This document shows positions 56,344-64,000 of a stretch of DNA of 64,000 nucleotides, piece after piece (the first letter of the stretch is position 1; each line of letters begins with the position of its first letter). The stretch comes from Methylobacter sp. (lineage in GTDB: Bacteria > Pseudomonadota > Gammaproteobacteria > Methylococcales > Methylomonadaceae), in NCBI GenBank assembly GCA_030653175.1, contig JAURZV010000105.1, forward strand, positions 33,929 to 97,928, in the 5' to 3' direction. A model generated the notes under the pieces. It saw only the letters and a program-made list of their open reading frames with translations. It had not been told where the DNA came from and made no database searches. Position numbers and translations under genes: made by a program.

Positions 56344-57117
56344 CTAGCTCGACACATCAACAAACCCGTGCAAGCCGCGTTTGGACTTAACAGCCAACCA
56401 GTCTTTCAATTGTTTTAATTCTTCGGTTTCTTCCAAACCATCCAGGCTTTGTTTGTTTTTTAACAGGCGGAATGCCGCCGACAGCACTTTATAGCGCTCG
56501 CCGGTAATGCCTGCGCGTCTTAAACCCACGGTGTTTAACTTATAATGCCGGGCGGGGCGTCCGCCAATCAGCATAAAAGGAATGACATCCATATTAAGAC
56601 CGGTTGTGCCCTGCACTATCGCGTACGAGCCGATTCTGCAAAACTGGTGCGCAACCACCGCGCCGCCTATGAAAACATTATTGCCGACTTCAACATGTCC
56701 GCCGATCGCGACATTATTGGCAAATATAGTGTTATTCCCGACTGTGCAGTCATGTGCGACATGGCTGTTGTTCATGAAGAAACAGCCTGAACCGATATGT
56801 GTCTCGGCATGTTCTTTAGAGGCTCGGTGTGCAGTAAAACCCTCTCTAAAAACATTATTGTCGCCGCAAATAAGCCAGGAAACCGTTTCGGCTTTAAAGC
56901 CGGTATCTTGCGGCAACCCGCCCAATACGGCGTGCGGATGCAGAATATTGCCGTCACCCATTTTTACATGACTATGTACCACGGCATGAGCGCCCACCTG
57001 GCAGTCAGCGCCCATTTGAGCGCCTGTTTCAATAACGGCAAAAGGCCCTACCGTAATATTGTCTCCCAGCGATACATCCGGCGCTATGTAAGCGGTCGGG
57101 TGAATATTTTGAGCCAT
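56344..57117 (-). CDS. lpxA: UDP-N-acetylglucosamine acyltransferase LpxA (stand-alone copy)
   Basis: A 257-residue left-handed beta-helix acyltransferase from ATG 57117, preceded by GAGG; a longer frame upstream is not conserved. The hexapeptide repeats run to about residue 185. The catalytic-type histidine lies in MNNSHVAHDC, and VAHQFCRIGSYAIVQG and NTVGLRRAGI match LpxA. It initiates lipid A synthesis from UDP-GlcNAc and an acyl-ACP. It is not in the usual lpxD-fabZ-lpxA-lpxB cluster but downstream of xerD, with a diverged LIGGRPARHYKLNT region, so it may be a second copy with another acyl preference. Confidence 0.82.
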   Translation of the reverse strand: MAQNIHPTAYIAPDVSLGDNITVGPFAVIETGAQMGADCQVGAHAVVHSHVKMGDGNILHPHAVLGGLPQDTGFKAETVSWLICGDNNVFREGFTAHRASKEHAETHIGSGCFFMNNSHVAHDCTVGNNTIFANNVAIGGHVEVGNNVFIGGAVVAHQFCRIGSYAIVQGTTGLNMDVIPFMLIGGRPARHYKLNTVGLRRAGITGERYKVLSAAFRLLKNKQSLDGLEETEELKQLKDWLAVKSKRGLHGFVDVSS

Positions 57118-57122
57118 CTTTG

Positions 57123-58007
57123 CTATCCTCTTGGATGATATTTTGAATGTAATTCTTTCAGTCTTTCGCGGGCGATATGGGTATAGATTTGCGTGGTCGA
57201 TAAATCTGAATGCCCCAACAATAGCTGTACTACGCGTAAATCCGCGCCATGATTTAACAAATGCGTGGCGAAAGCATGTCTTAACGTATGCGGCGACAGC
57301 TCTTTGCTGATTCCGGCTTTTTTTGCATGACGTTTGATAATATGCCAAAAAGCCTGCCTTGTCATACTATCCGCCCGGTTAGTAACAAACAAATAATCGC
57401 ATTGACGCTCACCTAGAATGGTCTTTCTGGCCTGGCTCATATAATTCTCCAGCCAGCTCATGGCTTCTTCACCGACCGGTACCAATCGTTCCTTGTTGCC
57501 TTTACCGATGATTCTGACCACGCCTTGCCGAAAGCTGATCTGCTCAAACTTTAAATTGACCAGTTCCGAGACCCTAAGCCCCGTGGCATAAAGCATTTCC
57601 AGCATGGTCCTATCCCTGAAGCCCAGCGCATTGGTGACTTCAGGCGCATCCAGCAATAACTCGACATCCTGTTCAGATAGCGATTTGGGCAGCGGCTGAC
57701 CGATGTGGGGCGATTCTATCAATGCGGTCGGGTCGACTTTGATGCTGTTTTCCCGGATATAATAGCCGTAGAACCGGCGCAAACTGGACAGAATACGCGC
57801 AGTAGAGCGGTTGCCTATGCCTTCTTTATAGCGGCTGGCAAGAAAGCTTGATAACTCCCCGCCATCAACTTCCAACATAGGCTTTCCGGCCAACCATTTG
57901 GCAAAAATCCTCAAATCACTGCCGTAAGCCGACAGCGTATTCTCGCTCAAGCCCTGCTCTACCCAGACTGCATCGAGAAATTGGTCGATCAAAACGGTTG
58001 CATTCAT
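57123..58007 (-). CDS. xerD: tyrosine recombinase XerD
   Basis: A 294-residue site-specific recombinase for chromosome dimer resolution. Catalytic residues are R145 (ATGLRVSE), K169, H240 and R243 (SPHTLRHAFATH), H266 (LGHSDLSTTQIYTH) and Y275. Length and motifs fit XerD more than XerC. It overlaps the methyltransferase gene by ATGA-type overlap (58004-58007), forming an ogt-xerD-lpxA unit. Confidence 0.93.
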   Translation of the reverse strand: MNATVLIDQFLDAVWVEQGLSENTLSAYGSDLRIFAKWLAGKPMLEVDGGELSSFLASRYKEGIGNRSTARILSSLRRFYGYYIRENSIKVDPTALIESPHIGQPLPKSLSEQDVELLLDAPEVTNALGFRDRTMLEMLYATGLRVSELVNLKFEQISFRQGVVRIIGKGNKERLVPVGEEAMSWLENYMSQARKTILGERQCDYLFVTNRADSMTRQAFWHIIKRHAKKAGISKELSPHTLRHAFATHLLNHGADLRVVQLLLGHSDLSTTQIYTHIARERLKELHSKYHPRG

Positions 58008-58489
58008 TTTTTATGGCTTGCTTCAAATTCCAGCAATTTGTATTTTATTGCCATTAAATCACCTTCGGTTTGTCCGCAATAACCGCCCATGCCGGAAACG
58101 GAAACCACCCGGTGACAGGGAATGATTAAAGCAAACGGATTGTCTCTACATGCGTTGCCGACTGCTCGCGCTGATGAACCTATTTTCCTGGCCAATGCCG
58201 AATAAGTCATGGTTTCGCCAAAGGGTATCTGGCAAAGCGCAGCCCAGACTTGGTTCCTATATACGCTGCCTTGTTTTAACAATTTAACATTAATGCGTTT
58301 ATCGACATTTTGCCAATACTGGTTTAATTCATGCTCATCGGACTGATTCAGACAATCACCCGGATCCCAGTCTGTTTTGCTAATCACGCCTTGTTGGCTA
58401 TATAGAACAAGCTGGCCTGCCGGCGTCTGAAGCCTTACAACGTCCTCGGCACCAGAGCAACTTTCTACCCATTGAATTATAAACGGCAT
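58004..58489 (-). CDS. ogt: methylated-DNA--protein-cysteine methyltransferase
   Basis: About 161 residues from ATG 58489; an in-frame start at 58531 would add 14 residues. The active site PCHR (IIPCHRVVS) and FGETMTYSALARKIGS helix-turn-helix are clear. It transfers a methyl group from O6-methylguanine to its cysteine and repairs DNA once per molecule. It overlaps xerD. Confidence 0.9.
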   Translation of the reverse strand: MPFIIQWVESCSGAEDVVRLQTPAGQLVLYSQQGVISKTDWDPGDCLNQSDEHELNQYWQNVDKRINVKLLKQGSVYRNQVWAALCQIPFGETMTYSALARKIGSSARAVGNACRDNPFALIIPCHRVVSVSGMGGYCGQTEGDLMAIKYKLLEFEASHKK

Positions 58490-58596
58490 TAAACAAGTCC
58501 TGAATGATTTTAAACATTCGGTAAATAGCAATTAACCCATGAAAGAAATCTACAGTTTTAGGCTTAAATATGCAACCAAGCCAAATCATTAGCCAT

Positions 58597-58624
58597 AAAA
58601 AAGGCAGCTTAAGCTGCCTTTTTT
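58597..58624 (-). terminator. terminator of the rpsP-rimM-trmD-rplS operon
   Basis: AAGGCAGCTT and AAGCTGCCTT form a perfect stem and T/A runs follow on both sides. It lies just after the end of rplS and before ogt on the minus strand. Confidence 0.92.
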
Positions 58625-58645
58625 ATTTCATGTAAACCAGCTTGA

Positions 58646-58987
58646 TTAAAGTTTTTCTTTAATACGAGCCGCTTTGCCGGTCAGGTCACGCAAGTAATAC
58701 AACTTGGCACGACGTACATCGCCGCGACGCTTAACGTTGATCTCGCTAATGATAGGGCTGTGAGTCTGAAAAACACGCTCAACACCGGTACCGTGAGAAA
58801 TTTTTCTTACTGTGAAAGCTGAGTTTAATCCGCGATTACGTTTTGCAATTACGATACCTTCAAAAGCCTGAATTCTTTCACGCTCGCCTTCTTTTACCTT
58901 AACTTGTACAACAACTGTATCACCTGGACCAAAGTCAGGAATCTGTTTCAGTTGTTCCGCTTCCAATTCATCAATAATATTGCTCAT
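58646..58987 (-). CDS. rplS: 50S ribosomal protein L19
   Basis: About 113 residues from the ATG at 58987. The [20 protein letters not shown] and [15 protein letters not shown] segments identify L19. Last gene of the operon rpsP-rimM-trmD-rplS; L19 sits at the 30S-50S interface. Confidence 0.96.
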   Translation of the reverse strand: MSNIIDELEAEQLKQIPDFGPGDTVVVQVKVKEGERERIQAFEGIVIAKRNRGLNSAFTVRKISHGTGVERVFQTHSPIISEINVKRRGDVRRAKLYYLRDLTGKAARIKEKL

Positions 58988-59001
58988 TACCACACCTTAA
59001 T

Positions 59002-59739
59002 TTAAACCAACTCCACAATAAATTCTTTAAGCAAATTTTCCTGCTCTGCACTCAAATTCTTTTTTTCCAACAAATCCGGTCGTCTCTGCCAGGTTCGTCC
59101 CAAAGCCTGTTTCATTCGCCAGCGGCCTATATCCGCGTGATTGCCACCTAATAAAACCTCCGGCACCGAACGTCCTCCAATCTGTTCAGGCCTGGTAAAG
59201 TGAGGGCAATCCAGTAAACCCTCGCTGTGAGAGTCCTGCTGGGCTGAATCCTCATCACCGAGCACACCCGGCAACAACCGCGTCACTGCGTCAATAACTA
59301 CCAATGCCGCAAGTTCACCGCCACTGATAACATAGTCACCGATAGACCATTCATCATCGCAATCCAACTCGACAAAGCGCTCATCAATGCCCTCGTAACG
59401 CCCCGCAACTAAAATTATGTGCGATACTTTACAAGCTTCGGCTAACAAAGCCTGTGTAATCGGTTTGCCTTGCGGACTCAAATAAACCACTTTAGTGGTC
59501 CCAGCGCCTGCCTGTTTGGCACCACTAACCGCATCATGCAACGGCTGATACTTCATGACCATGCCTGGGCCGCCGCCATAAGGACGATCGTCAACAGTTC
59601 TGTGTCTGTCGCGGGTATAATCCCTAGGGTTCCATACAGACAAACTGACGATGTTGCGTTCGATTGCTCTTCCGGTTACACCGTAACTCGCAGCCGCTGT
59701 CACCATTTCCGGAAACAATGTTACAACGTCAAAACGCAT
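59002..59739 (-). CDS. trmD: tRNA (guanine37-N1)-methyltransferase
   Basis: A 245-residue SPOUT methyltransferase that makes m1G37 to prevent +1 frameshifting. [21 protein letters not shown] and YEGIDERF with SIGDYVLSGGELA-like sequence ([15 protein letters not shown]) form the deep-trefoil-knot SAM site. Between rimM and rplS. Confidence 0.96.
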   Translation of the reverse strand: MRFDVVTLFPEMVTAAASYGVTGRAIERNIVSLSVWNPRDYTRDRHRTVDDRPYGGGPGMVMKYQPLHDAVSGAKQAGAGTTKVVYLSPQGKPITQALLAEACKVSHIILVAGRYEGIDERFVELDCDDEWSIGDYVISGGELAALVVIDAVTRLLPGVLGDEDSAQQDSHSEGLLDCPHFTRPEQIGGRSVPEVLLGGNHADIGRWRMKQALGRTWQRRPDLLEKKNLSAEQENLLKEFIVELV

Positions 59740-59747
59740 GCCGTTAA

Positions 59748-60254
59748 TTAAAACTCAGGATCCCAATCGACAATAATTTTACCGGCACCCAGATCAATGT
59801 TAATTATCGTTTGTCCCTGTAAAAACGGAATGACCCGCTCTCGCTCTCCCTGGACAATAATCACATCATTAGCGCCTGTTTCCAGAAGGCTATCAACCAC
59901 ACCTAACTGAACGCCATCAATGGTTTCAACATTCAAACCAATCAACTCGGACCAGTAATACTCACCTTTAGCCGCTTTGGGCAACTGCTCTTGGGTAATA
60001 AAAACATCCCAGCCCATCAGACTTGCTGCTTGATCCCTGTCATTAACACCGGTCAGCTGAGCGACTATCGTCTTACCCTGCAGCTGTCCGTCAACAAAAT
60101 TAACTGTTTTTGTCTCGCCGCTTTTTTTCAACAACCAAGGAGAATAGGTTAAAATATTTTCCCTCGGATCAGTGAAGGAAAATACCTTAACCCATCCTTT
60201 TACACCAAAAACGCCGGAAATCTTTCCAACGCTTATATGCTGTTGCTCTGACAA
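59748..60254 (-). CDS. rimM: 16S rRNA processing protein RimM
   Basis: A 168-residue 30S maturation factor. [20 protein letters not shown] is the RimM N-terminal domain, and the C-terminal PRC-barrel contains [18 protein letters not shown]. It is eight bases before trmD and six after rpsP. Confidence 0.94.
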   Translation of the reverse strand: MSEQQHISVGKISGVFGVKGWVKVFSFTDPRENILTYSPWLLKKSGETKTVNFVDGQLQGKTIVAQLTGVNDRDQAASLMGWDVFITQEQLPKAAKGEYYWSELIGLNVETIDGVQLGVVDSLLETGANDVIIVQGERERVIPFLQGQTIINIDLGAGKIIVDWDPEF

Positions 60255-60260
60255 CTCAGT

Positions 60261-60512
60261 TTATGCCGCCGCTTTACGTGCGTCTTTAATCAATTTTGCA
60301 ACGCGATCGGAAGGCTGTGCGCCATTGGCTTTCCAATGATCAACGCGATCACAATCTAAACGCAATTTTTCTTCATTGCCGCGCGCCAAGGGGTTAAAAA
60401 AACCAAGACGTTCAATATAACGACCATCACGGCCGCTTCTGCTATCGGTTACAACAACGTGATAGAAAGGACGATTTTTCGCGCCACCTCTAGAAAGACG
60501 AATGGTTACCAT
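60261..60512 (-). CDS. rpsP: 30S ribosomal protein S16
   Basis: An 83-residue S16 with [20 protein letters not shown] and [20 protein letters not shown]. It heads the rpsP-rimM-trmD-rplS operon. About 140 bases upstream separate it from ffh; they presumably contain the promoter. Confidence 0.96.
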   Translation of the reverse strand: MVTIRLSRGGAKNRPFYHVVVTDSRSGRDGRYIERLGFFNPLARGNEEKLRLDCDRVDHWKANGAQPSDRVAKLIKDARKAAA

Positions 60513-60650
60513 CTAAGTTCCTCAAAAACATTTAGTCAAAATTTAATCGACTTATTTTACTCGATTTTCTCTATAAGTAAAGAACAACACACATCCCATC
60601 AAATTCATTCACTTTAGCCATCGAATAAGCCGTCATTAACGCAGCAATAA

Positions 60651-62012
60651 TTACCTTCTCATACCCATGCCGCGCACATTATTTTTTATGCCCCGCATCA
60701 TATTCGCCATATTGCCCGCCTTGAAGCGCTTCATCATTTTCTGCATCATCATAAACTGCTTCAAGATGCGATTAACATCCGATAACTGTTGTCCGCAACC
60801 GTCAGCAATACGCTTCTTCCGATTGCCTTTAATCAAATCAGGATAACGCCTTTCCTTCATAGTCATGGAATTAATCACCGCAATCTGACGCGATAATTCC
60901 TTGTCATTAACCTTATCTTTCATTTCCTGGGGGATGCTGCTCATGCCCGGCAATTTATCCAGCATAGAGCCAACCCCGCCCATATTCTGCATTTGCTGCA
61001 ATTGCTCACGAAAATCTTCCAGATCAAAAGCCTTGCCCTTTTGCAGTTTTTTGACCAGTTTCTCGGCCTTTTCCTTATCAACTTTCTGCTCGATCTCTTC
61101 AATCAAGCCCAGCACATCGCCCATACCCAAAATGCGGGATGCGATACGGTCAGGATAGAAGGGCTCTAAGGCATCGGTTTTCTCGCCCATCCCGATAAAC
61201 TTGATCGGTTTGCCGGTAATATGACGTATAGACAACGCCGCACCGCCTCGCGCATCACCATCAGCCTTGGTCAGGATAATCCCGGTCAACGGCAGGGCAT
61301 CATTAAAGGCTTTTGCCGTAATGGCGGCATCCTGCCCGGTCATGCTGTCAACAACAAACAAGGTTTCGACAGGGTTGATTGCCGCATGCAATTCTTTAAT
61401 CTCGCCCATCATTTCATCATCAACATGAAGACGACCGGCGGTATCAATAATAATTACATCAAGAAATTTTTTCTTCGCTGCTTCAATCGCATTTTTAGCG
61501 ATATCAACCGGCTTTTGTGAAATATCGCTTTCAAAAAACTCCAAAGAAAGCTCATTCGCAAGCATCTGCAACTGCTTAATAGCCGCAGGACGATAAACGT
61601 CAGTACTGACCACACCGACTTTTTTCTTTTGATTTTCTTTTAGCCAGCGACCTAATTTGGCCACCGTCGTGGTTTTACCTGCACCCTGCAAACCGGCCAT
61701 TAAAATAATCGCAGGCGGAACGGCATTAAGATTCAGCTTTTCGTTTGCCTCGCCCATCACGGTAACCAGCTCAGCCTGAACCAGTTTAATCAGCGACTGG
61801 CCGGGCGAAAGACTGGACTGAACTTCCTGTCCTAACGCGCCTGTTTTGATACGCTCAATAAAGTCCGTAACCACCGGCAAAGCGACATCAGCCTCAAGCA
61901 AAGCCATGCGCACTTCGCGCAGGGTGTCCTTGATATTGTCTTCGGTCAAGCGCCCCTGACCTTTAATTTTTTTAAGCGTGCTACTTAATCGATCGGTTAA
62001 ATTATCAAACAT
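60651..62012 (-). CDS. ffh: signal recognition particle protein Ffh
   Basis: A 453-residue SRP GTPase from ATG 62012 (MFDNLTDRLSSTLKKIKGQG). The NG domain has GLQGAGKTTT, DTAGRLH and TKADGDARGG. The methionine-rich M domain at the C-terminus (QFMMMQKMMKRF) binds signal peptides and SRP RNA. It targets inner-membrane proteins with FtsY. Confidence 0.96.
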   Translation of the reverse strand: MFDNLTDRLSSTLKKIKGQGRLTEDNIKDTLREVRMALLEADVALPVVTDFIERIKTGALGQEVQSSLSPGQSLIKLVQAELVTVMGEANEKLNLNAVPPAIILMAGLQGAGKTTTVAKLGRWLKENQKKKVGVVSTDVYRPAAIKQLQMLANELSLEFFESDISQKPVDIAKNAIEAAKKKFLDVIIIDTAGRLHVDDEMMGEIKELHAAINPVETLFVVDSMTGQDAAITAKAFNDALPLTGIILTKADGDARGGAALSIRHITGKPIKFIGMGEKTDALEPFYPDRIASRILGMGDVLGLIEEIEQKVDKEKAEKLVKKLQKGKAFDLEDFREQLQQMQNMGGVGSMLDKLPGMSSIPQEMKDKVNDKELSRQIAVINSMTMKERRYPDLIKGNRKKRIADGCGQQLSDVNRILKQFMMMQKMMKRFKAGNMANMMRGIKNNVRGMGMRR

Positions 62013-62245
62013 ATCAGTGTCTTTATTAAATCTTAAGGAAACCATTCACTAACACAAATGCGTTAGGACTATTTAATAGGATATATTAACATAGCCATTA
62101 AGGCCTTTGCATTAAACTCAAGGGAATTTGTGGTGCGCTGGGGAAGCGACTTATCGCCTTATGCGGAAGATGACGCCGATCTACATCCATATAGGCACCT
62201 GACAGCGGTGTTATCTATTGCTCACAAACCAATAAAACGACCCTA

Positions 62246-63040
62246 ATGAACACCACACTCGCTACCTTTTCAATTTGTACTTATCTGGCAAGCACACTGT
62301 TTATTGCCCGAGACACGCATCAGAACAGGAGACAGCACACACCGCTTTATCTGGCCTGGGCAGCAGTATTCGCACACCTTTTACACACTGCTATCGCTTT
62401 CCAGCAAAACAACAGCTTCAACTTTAGCTTTATCAGCACCGCATCCCTGATTTCACTGATTGTCGCCCTGCTCCTGCTCATGGCGACACTGACCAAACCT
62501 GTCGAAAAACTGGGTATCGTCATTTTTCCCATTGCCGCCATCATGCTGGCGCTGGAGTTGAATCTGCCTGAGAAACCGCATCTACTGCACACTCACAATT
62601 GGCAGATGAGCGTTCATATCTTAACTTCGATTATCGCGTTCAGCCTGCTAAACATCGCCGCCTTGCAGGCTATTTTGCTCGCCATTCAAGACCAGCAACT
62701 TAAAAGCCATCCGCCCAAACGCTTGATCCAGTCATTGCCTTCCTTGCAAACCATGGAATCTTTGTTGTTTCAAATGCTCGGCACAGGGCTTTTTTTTCTG
62801 ACCATTTCATTGGTCAGCGGCTTTATTTTTATTGAAGATTTATTTGCCCAGCATTTAGTACACAAGACTGTTTTATCGATTATCGCCTGGATTATTTTTT
62901 CCGGCTTATTGGCAGGCCGATTGCGTTACGGGTGGCGAGGTAAAACCGCAGTCCGCTGGACTCTAACAGGCTTTATTTTGCTGCTGCTGGCTTACTTTGG
63001 CAGCAAACTGGTGCTGGAATTAATTTTAAAAAGAACCTGA
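62246..63040 (+). CDS. ypjD: CcsA/YpjD-family membrane protein
   Basis: A 264-residue integral membrane protein with about eight hydrophobic segments, beside and divergent from ffh as YpjD is in E. coli and relatives. The C-terminal HKTVLSIIAWIIFSGLLAGR and HNWQMSVHIL segments match the cytochrome c assembly (CcsA/HemX) fold. The exact role of YpjD-type proteins is not settled; haem handling is possible. No catalytic WWD motif is obvious. About 230 bases separate it from ffh. Confidence 0.82.
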   Translation: MNTTLATFSICTYLASTLFIARDTHQNRRQHTPLYLAWAAVFAHLLHTAIAFQQNNSFNFSFISTASLISLIVALLLLMATLTKPVEKLGIVIFPIAAIMLALELNLPEKPHLLHTHNWQMSVHILTSIIAFSLLNIAALQAILLAIQDQQLKSHPPKRLIQSLPSLQTMESLLFQMLGTGLFFLTISLVSGFIFIEDLFAQHLVHKTVLSIIAWIIFSGLLAGRLRYGWRGKTAVRWTLTGFILLLLAYFGSKLVLELILKRT

Positions 63041-63041
63041 C

Positions 63042-63074
63042 AAAAAAAGAGCGACTTTACGCCGCTCTTTTTCT
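63042..63074. terminator. bidirectional terminator after the CcsA-like gene
   Basis: AAAAAGAGCG and CGCTCTTTTT form the stem with a 9-base loop, in A- and T-rich context, between the convergent ends of the CcsA-like and YjfB-like genes. Confidence 0.9.
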
Positions 63075-63121
63075 TTATCAACTTAATTATTATGTGATCT
63101 TATCGTTTCAAGCCAACCTAT

Positions 63122-63322
63122 TTATGCATGCACATCAATACGCCCCGACCCCGTCACACCAGATGCCGAATCTATAAGCTTTAAGGCCGACTCCCCCTTC
63201 GCCTTTTCAATATCCTGACTTTTCTTAACCAGAGCAACCTCCACATCTTGCACCGCCGTCTTCTCTTTCATAAGAGCCGTTGCTAATCCCGCCGCACTTG
63301 CGCCGCCTACTGAACCTATCAT
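63122..63322 (-). CDS. YjfB-like putative motility protein
   Basis: About 66 residues from ATG 63322 (an in-frame start at 63334 adds four). The helical pattern VEVALVKKSQDIEKAKGESALKLIDSA resembles the YjfB/putative motility protein family, small helical proteins of unknown role near flagellar genes. A sigma-28-type promoter precedes it and flagellin follows on the other strand, supporting co-regulation with motility. Confidence 0.72.
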   Translation of the reverse strand: MIGSVGGASAAGLATALMKEKTAVQDVEVALVKKSQDIEKAKGESALKLIDSASGVTGSGRIDVHA

Positions 63323-63352
63323 AAAAACCTCCAAAATTTAGACTTCAAAATT

Positions 63353-63379
63353 TTATCGACCTGTTTGCACAATACTTTA
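63353..63379 (-). promoter_or_regulatory. sigma-28 type promoter of the YjfB-like gene
   Basis: On the minus strand TAAAGTAT, an 11-base spacer and GTCGATAA match the FliA consensus at 14 of 16 positions, about 30 bases before the start. The rest of the 63335-63655 region is AT-rich with no gene. Confidence 0.8.
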
Positions 63380-63596
63380 ATAGCGTTCGCACGTCATTGT
63401 CGATTTCCTTATTAATCTCCCTGAACATTACTAGCGACCTCACTTAAATAAGCTTTACCGCCAGCTTCACATTTAGTGGCAAAAAACTGCCACTCACCCG
63501 GAAAACCCTACCGCACCCACCGCCAAAAAACCGACCCCACCCATAAAACATGAATTTTATTCATTTAAATTCAATAACTTGAATTTAATTTAATTG

Positions 63597-63612
63597 TTGG
63601 CACAAAAATAGC
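63597..63612 (+). promoter_or_regulatory. sigma-54-type promoter of flagellin
   Basis: TTGGCACAAAAATAGC has GG at 63599-63600 and GC at 63611-63612 with 12-base spacing, TTGGCAC being an ideal -24 element. It lies about 45 bases before the flagellin ATG. Confidence 0.75.
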
Positions 63613-63655
63613 TTATTAAATTTCGACAAATACATTTTTCTACTAGGAGACAACT

Positions 63656-64000
63656 ATGAGCATGATAATTAACACAAACGTTGCAGCACTCAATAGTCAA
63701 CGTAACTTGAGTAATACCAGTAACAGCCTGTCGACTTCAATGGAACGTTTATCATCAGGCATGCGGGTTAACTCGGCAAAAGACGATGCAGCAGGATTGG
63801 CGATTAGTAACAAAATGACGTCGCAGATACGCGGGATGACGGTTGCCGTTAGAAATGCTAACGATGGCATTTCCTTGGCGCAAACTGCTGAATCGGCATT
63901 GGGGACAATGACCGAAACCATGCAACGGATGCGTGATCTGGCCGTGCAATCATCTAACGATGCCGCACTGACAGATAGTGATAGGAACAAGCTCCAAACT
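63656..64000 (+). CDS. fliC: flagellin (5' part)
   Basis: The first 115 residues of a flagellin, running off the window end. [40 protein letters not shown] and [18 protein letters not shown] are the conserved D0/D1 regions. AGGAGA precedes the ATG at 63656. It is the filament subunit. The gene is expressed from a candidate sigma-54-type promoter, as in some polar flagellar systems. Confidence 0.95.
   Translation, partial: MSMIINTNVAALNSQRNLSNTSNSLSTSMERLSSGMRVNSAKDDAAGLAISNKMTSQIRGMTVAVRNANDGISLAQTAESALGTMTETMQRMRDLAVQSSNDAALTDSDRNKLQT

Overview
The window comes from a gammaproteobacterium, most likely a methylotroph of the Methylococcales type. This is an inference from content: a soluble NAD-dependent molybdenum formate dehydrogenase operon (fdsGBA-fdhD-fdsD), Hda, the ffh/ypjD and rpsP-rimM-trmD-rplS neighbourhoods, and a flagellar cluster whose promoters match sigma-54 and sigma-28. 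The backbone has moderate GC (line 52201-52260 is 27/60 G+C). Many small palindromic repeats lie in the intergenic spaces.

Layout. 1-2626: partial wrbA, a DUF2069 membrane protein, hda and panE. 2842-4780: DUF3455 protein, SDR oxidoreductase and sodB, all on the minus strand. 5139-9020: a BLUF-PsiE fusion photoreceptor facing a large BarA-like hybrid histidine kinase. 9176-14209: hypoxanthine-DNA glycosylase, tusA, cysG, a small cytochrome c, an unknown membrane protein and argG. 14479-22965: a strikingly GC-rich (line 17641-17700 is 46/60 G+C), tightly overlapping minus-strand operon coding for a lipoprotein alpha/beta hydrolase, a decayed ceramidase-family membrane protein, a TVP38/TMEM64 protein, a six-hairpin glycosidase, a GT4 glycosyltransferase and a phosphodiesterase-EEP fusion. 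It looks imported, is flanked by a decayed ISAzo13-type transposase, and reads best as an envelope glycolipid module. 23668-27296: a GGDEF/EAL protein broken by two frameshifts.

27496-35531: mobA, a Uma2 nuclease-like protein, a lipoprotein and the fds operon. These make formate dehydrogenase, its molybdopterin guanine dinucleotide cofactor and its sulfur-insertion factor. 35783-39418: an NlpC/P60 lipoprotein, a NitT/TauT-type ABC transporter and a tiny secreted protein with two copies of a YPAANF-x-PKV motif.

39566-52376: the flagellar rod, hook and ring operon flgBCDEFGHIJKL (minus strand), divergent from flgA-flgM-flgN. Divergent sigma-54-type promoters sit between flgB and flgA, and a consensus sigma-28 promoter precedes flgM. 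A small YjfB-like motility protein (sigma-28-type promoter) and the start of flagellin (sigma-54-type promoter) lie at the right edge.

52663-63040: tRNA-Arg(CCT), two DEAD-box helicases (rhlE, dbpA), a stand-alone lpxA, xerD, an O6-methylguanine-DNA methyltransferase, the rpsP-rimM-trmD-rplS operon, ffh and a CcsA/YpjD-like membrane protein. The items most worth following up are the GC-rich glycolipid-like operon, the BLUF-PsiE fusion, the twin-motif secreted peptide and the recent-looking repeat insertions.
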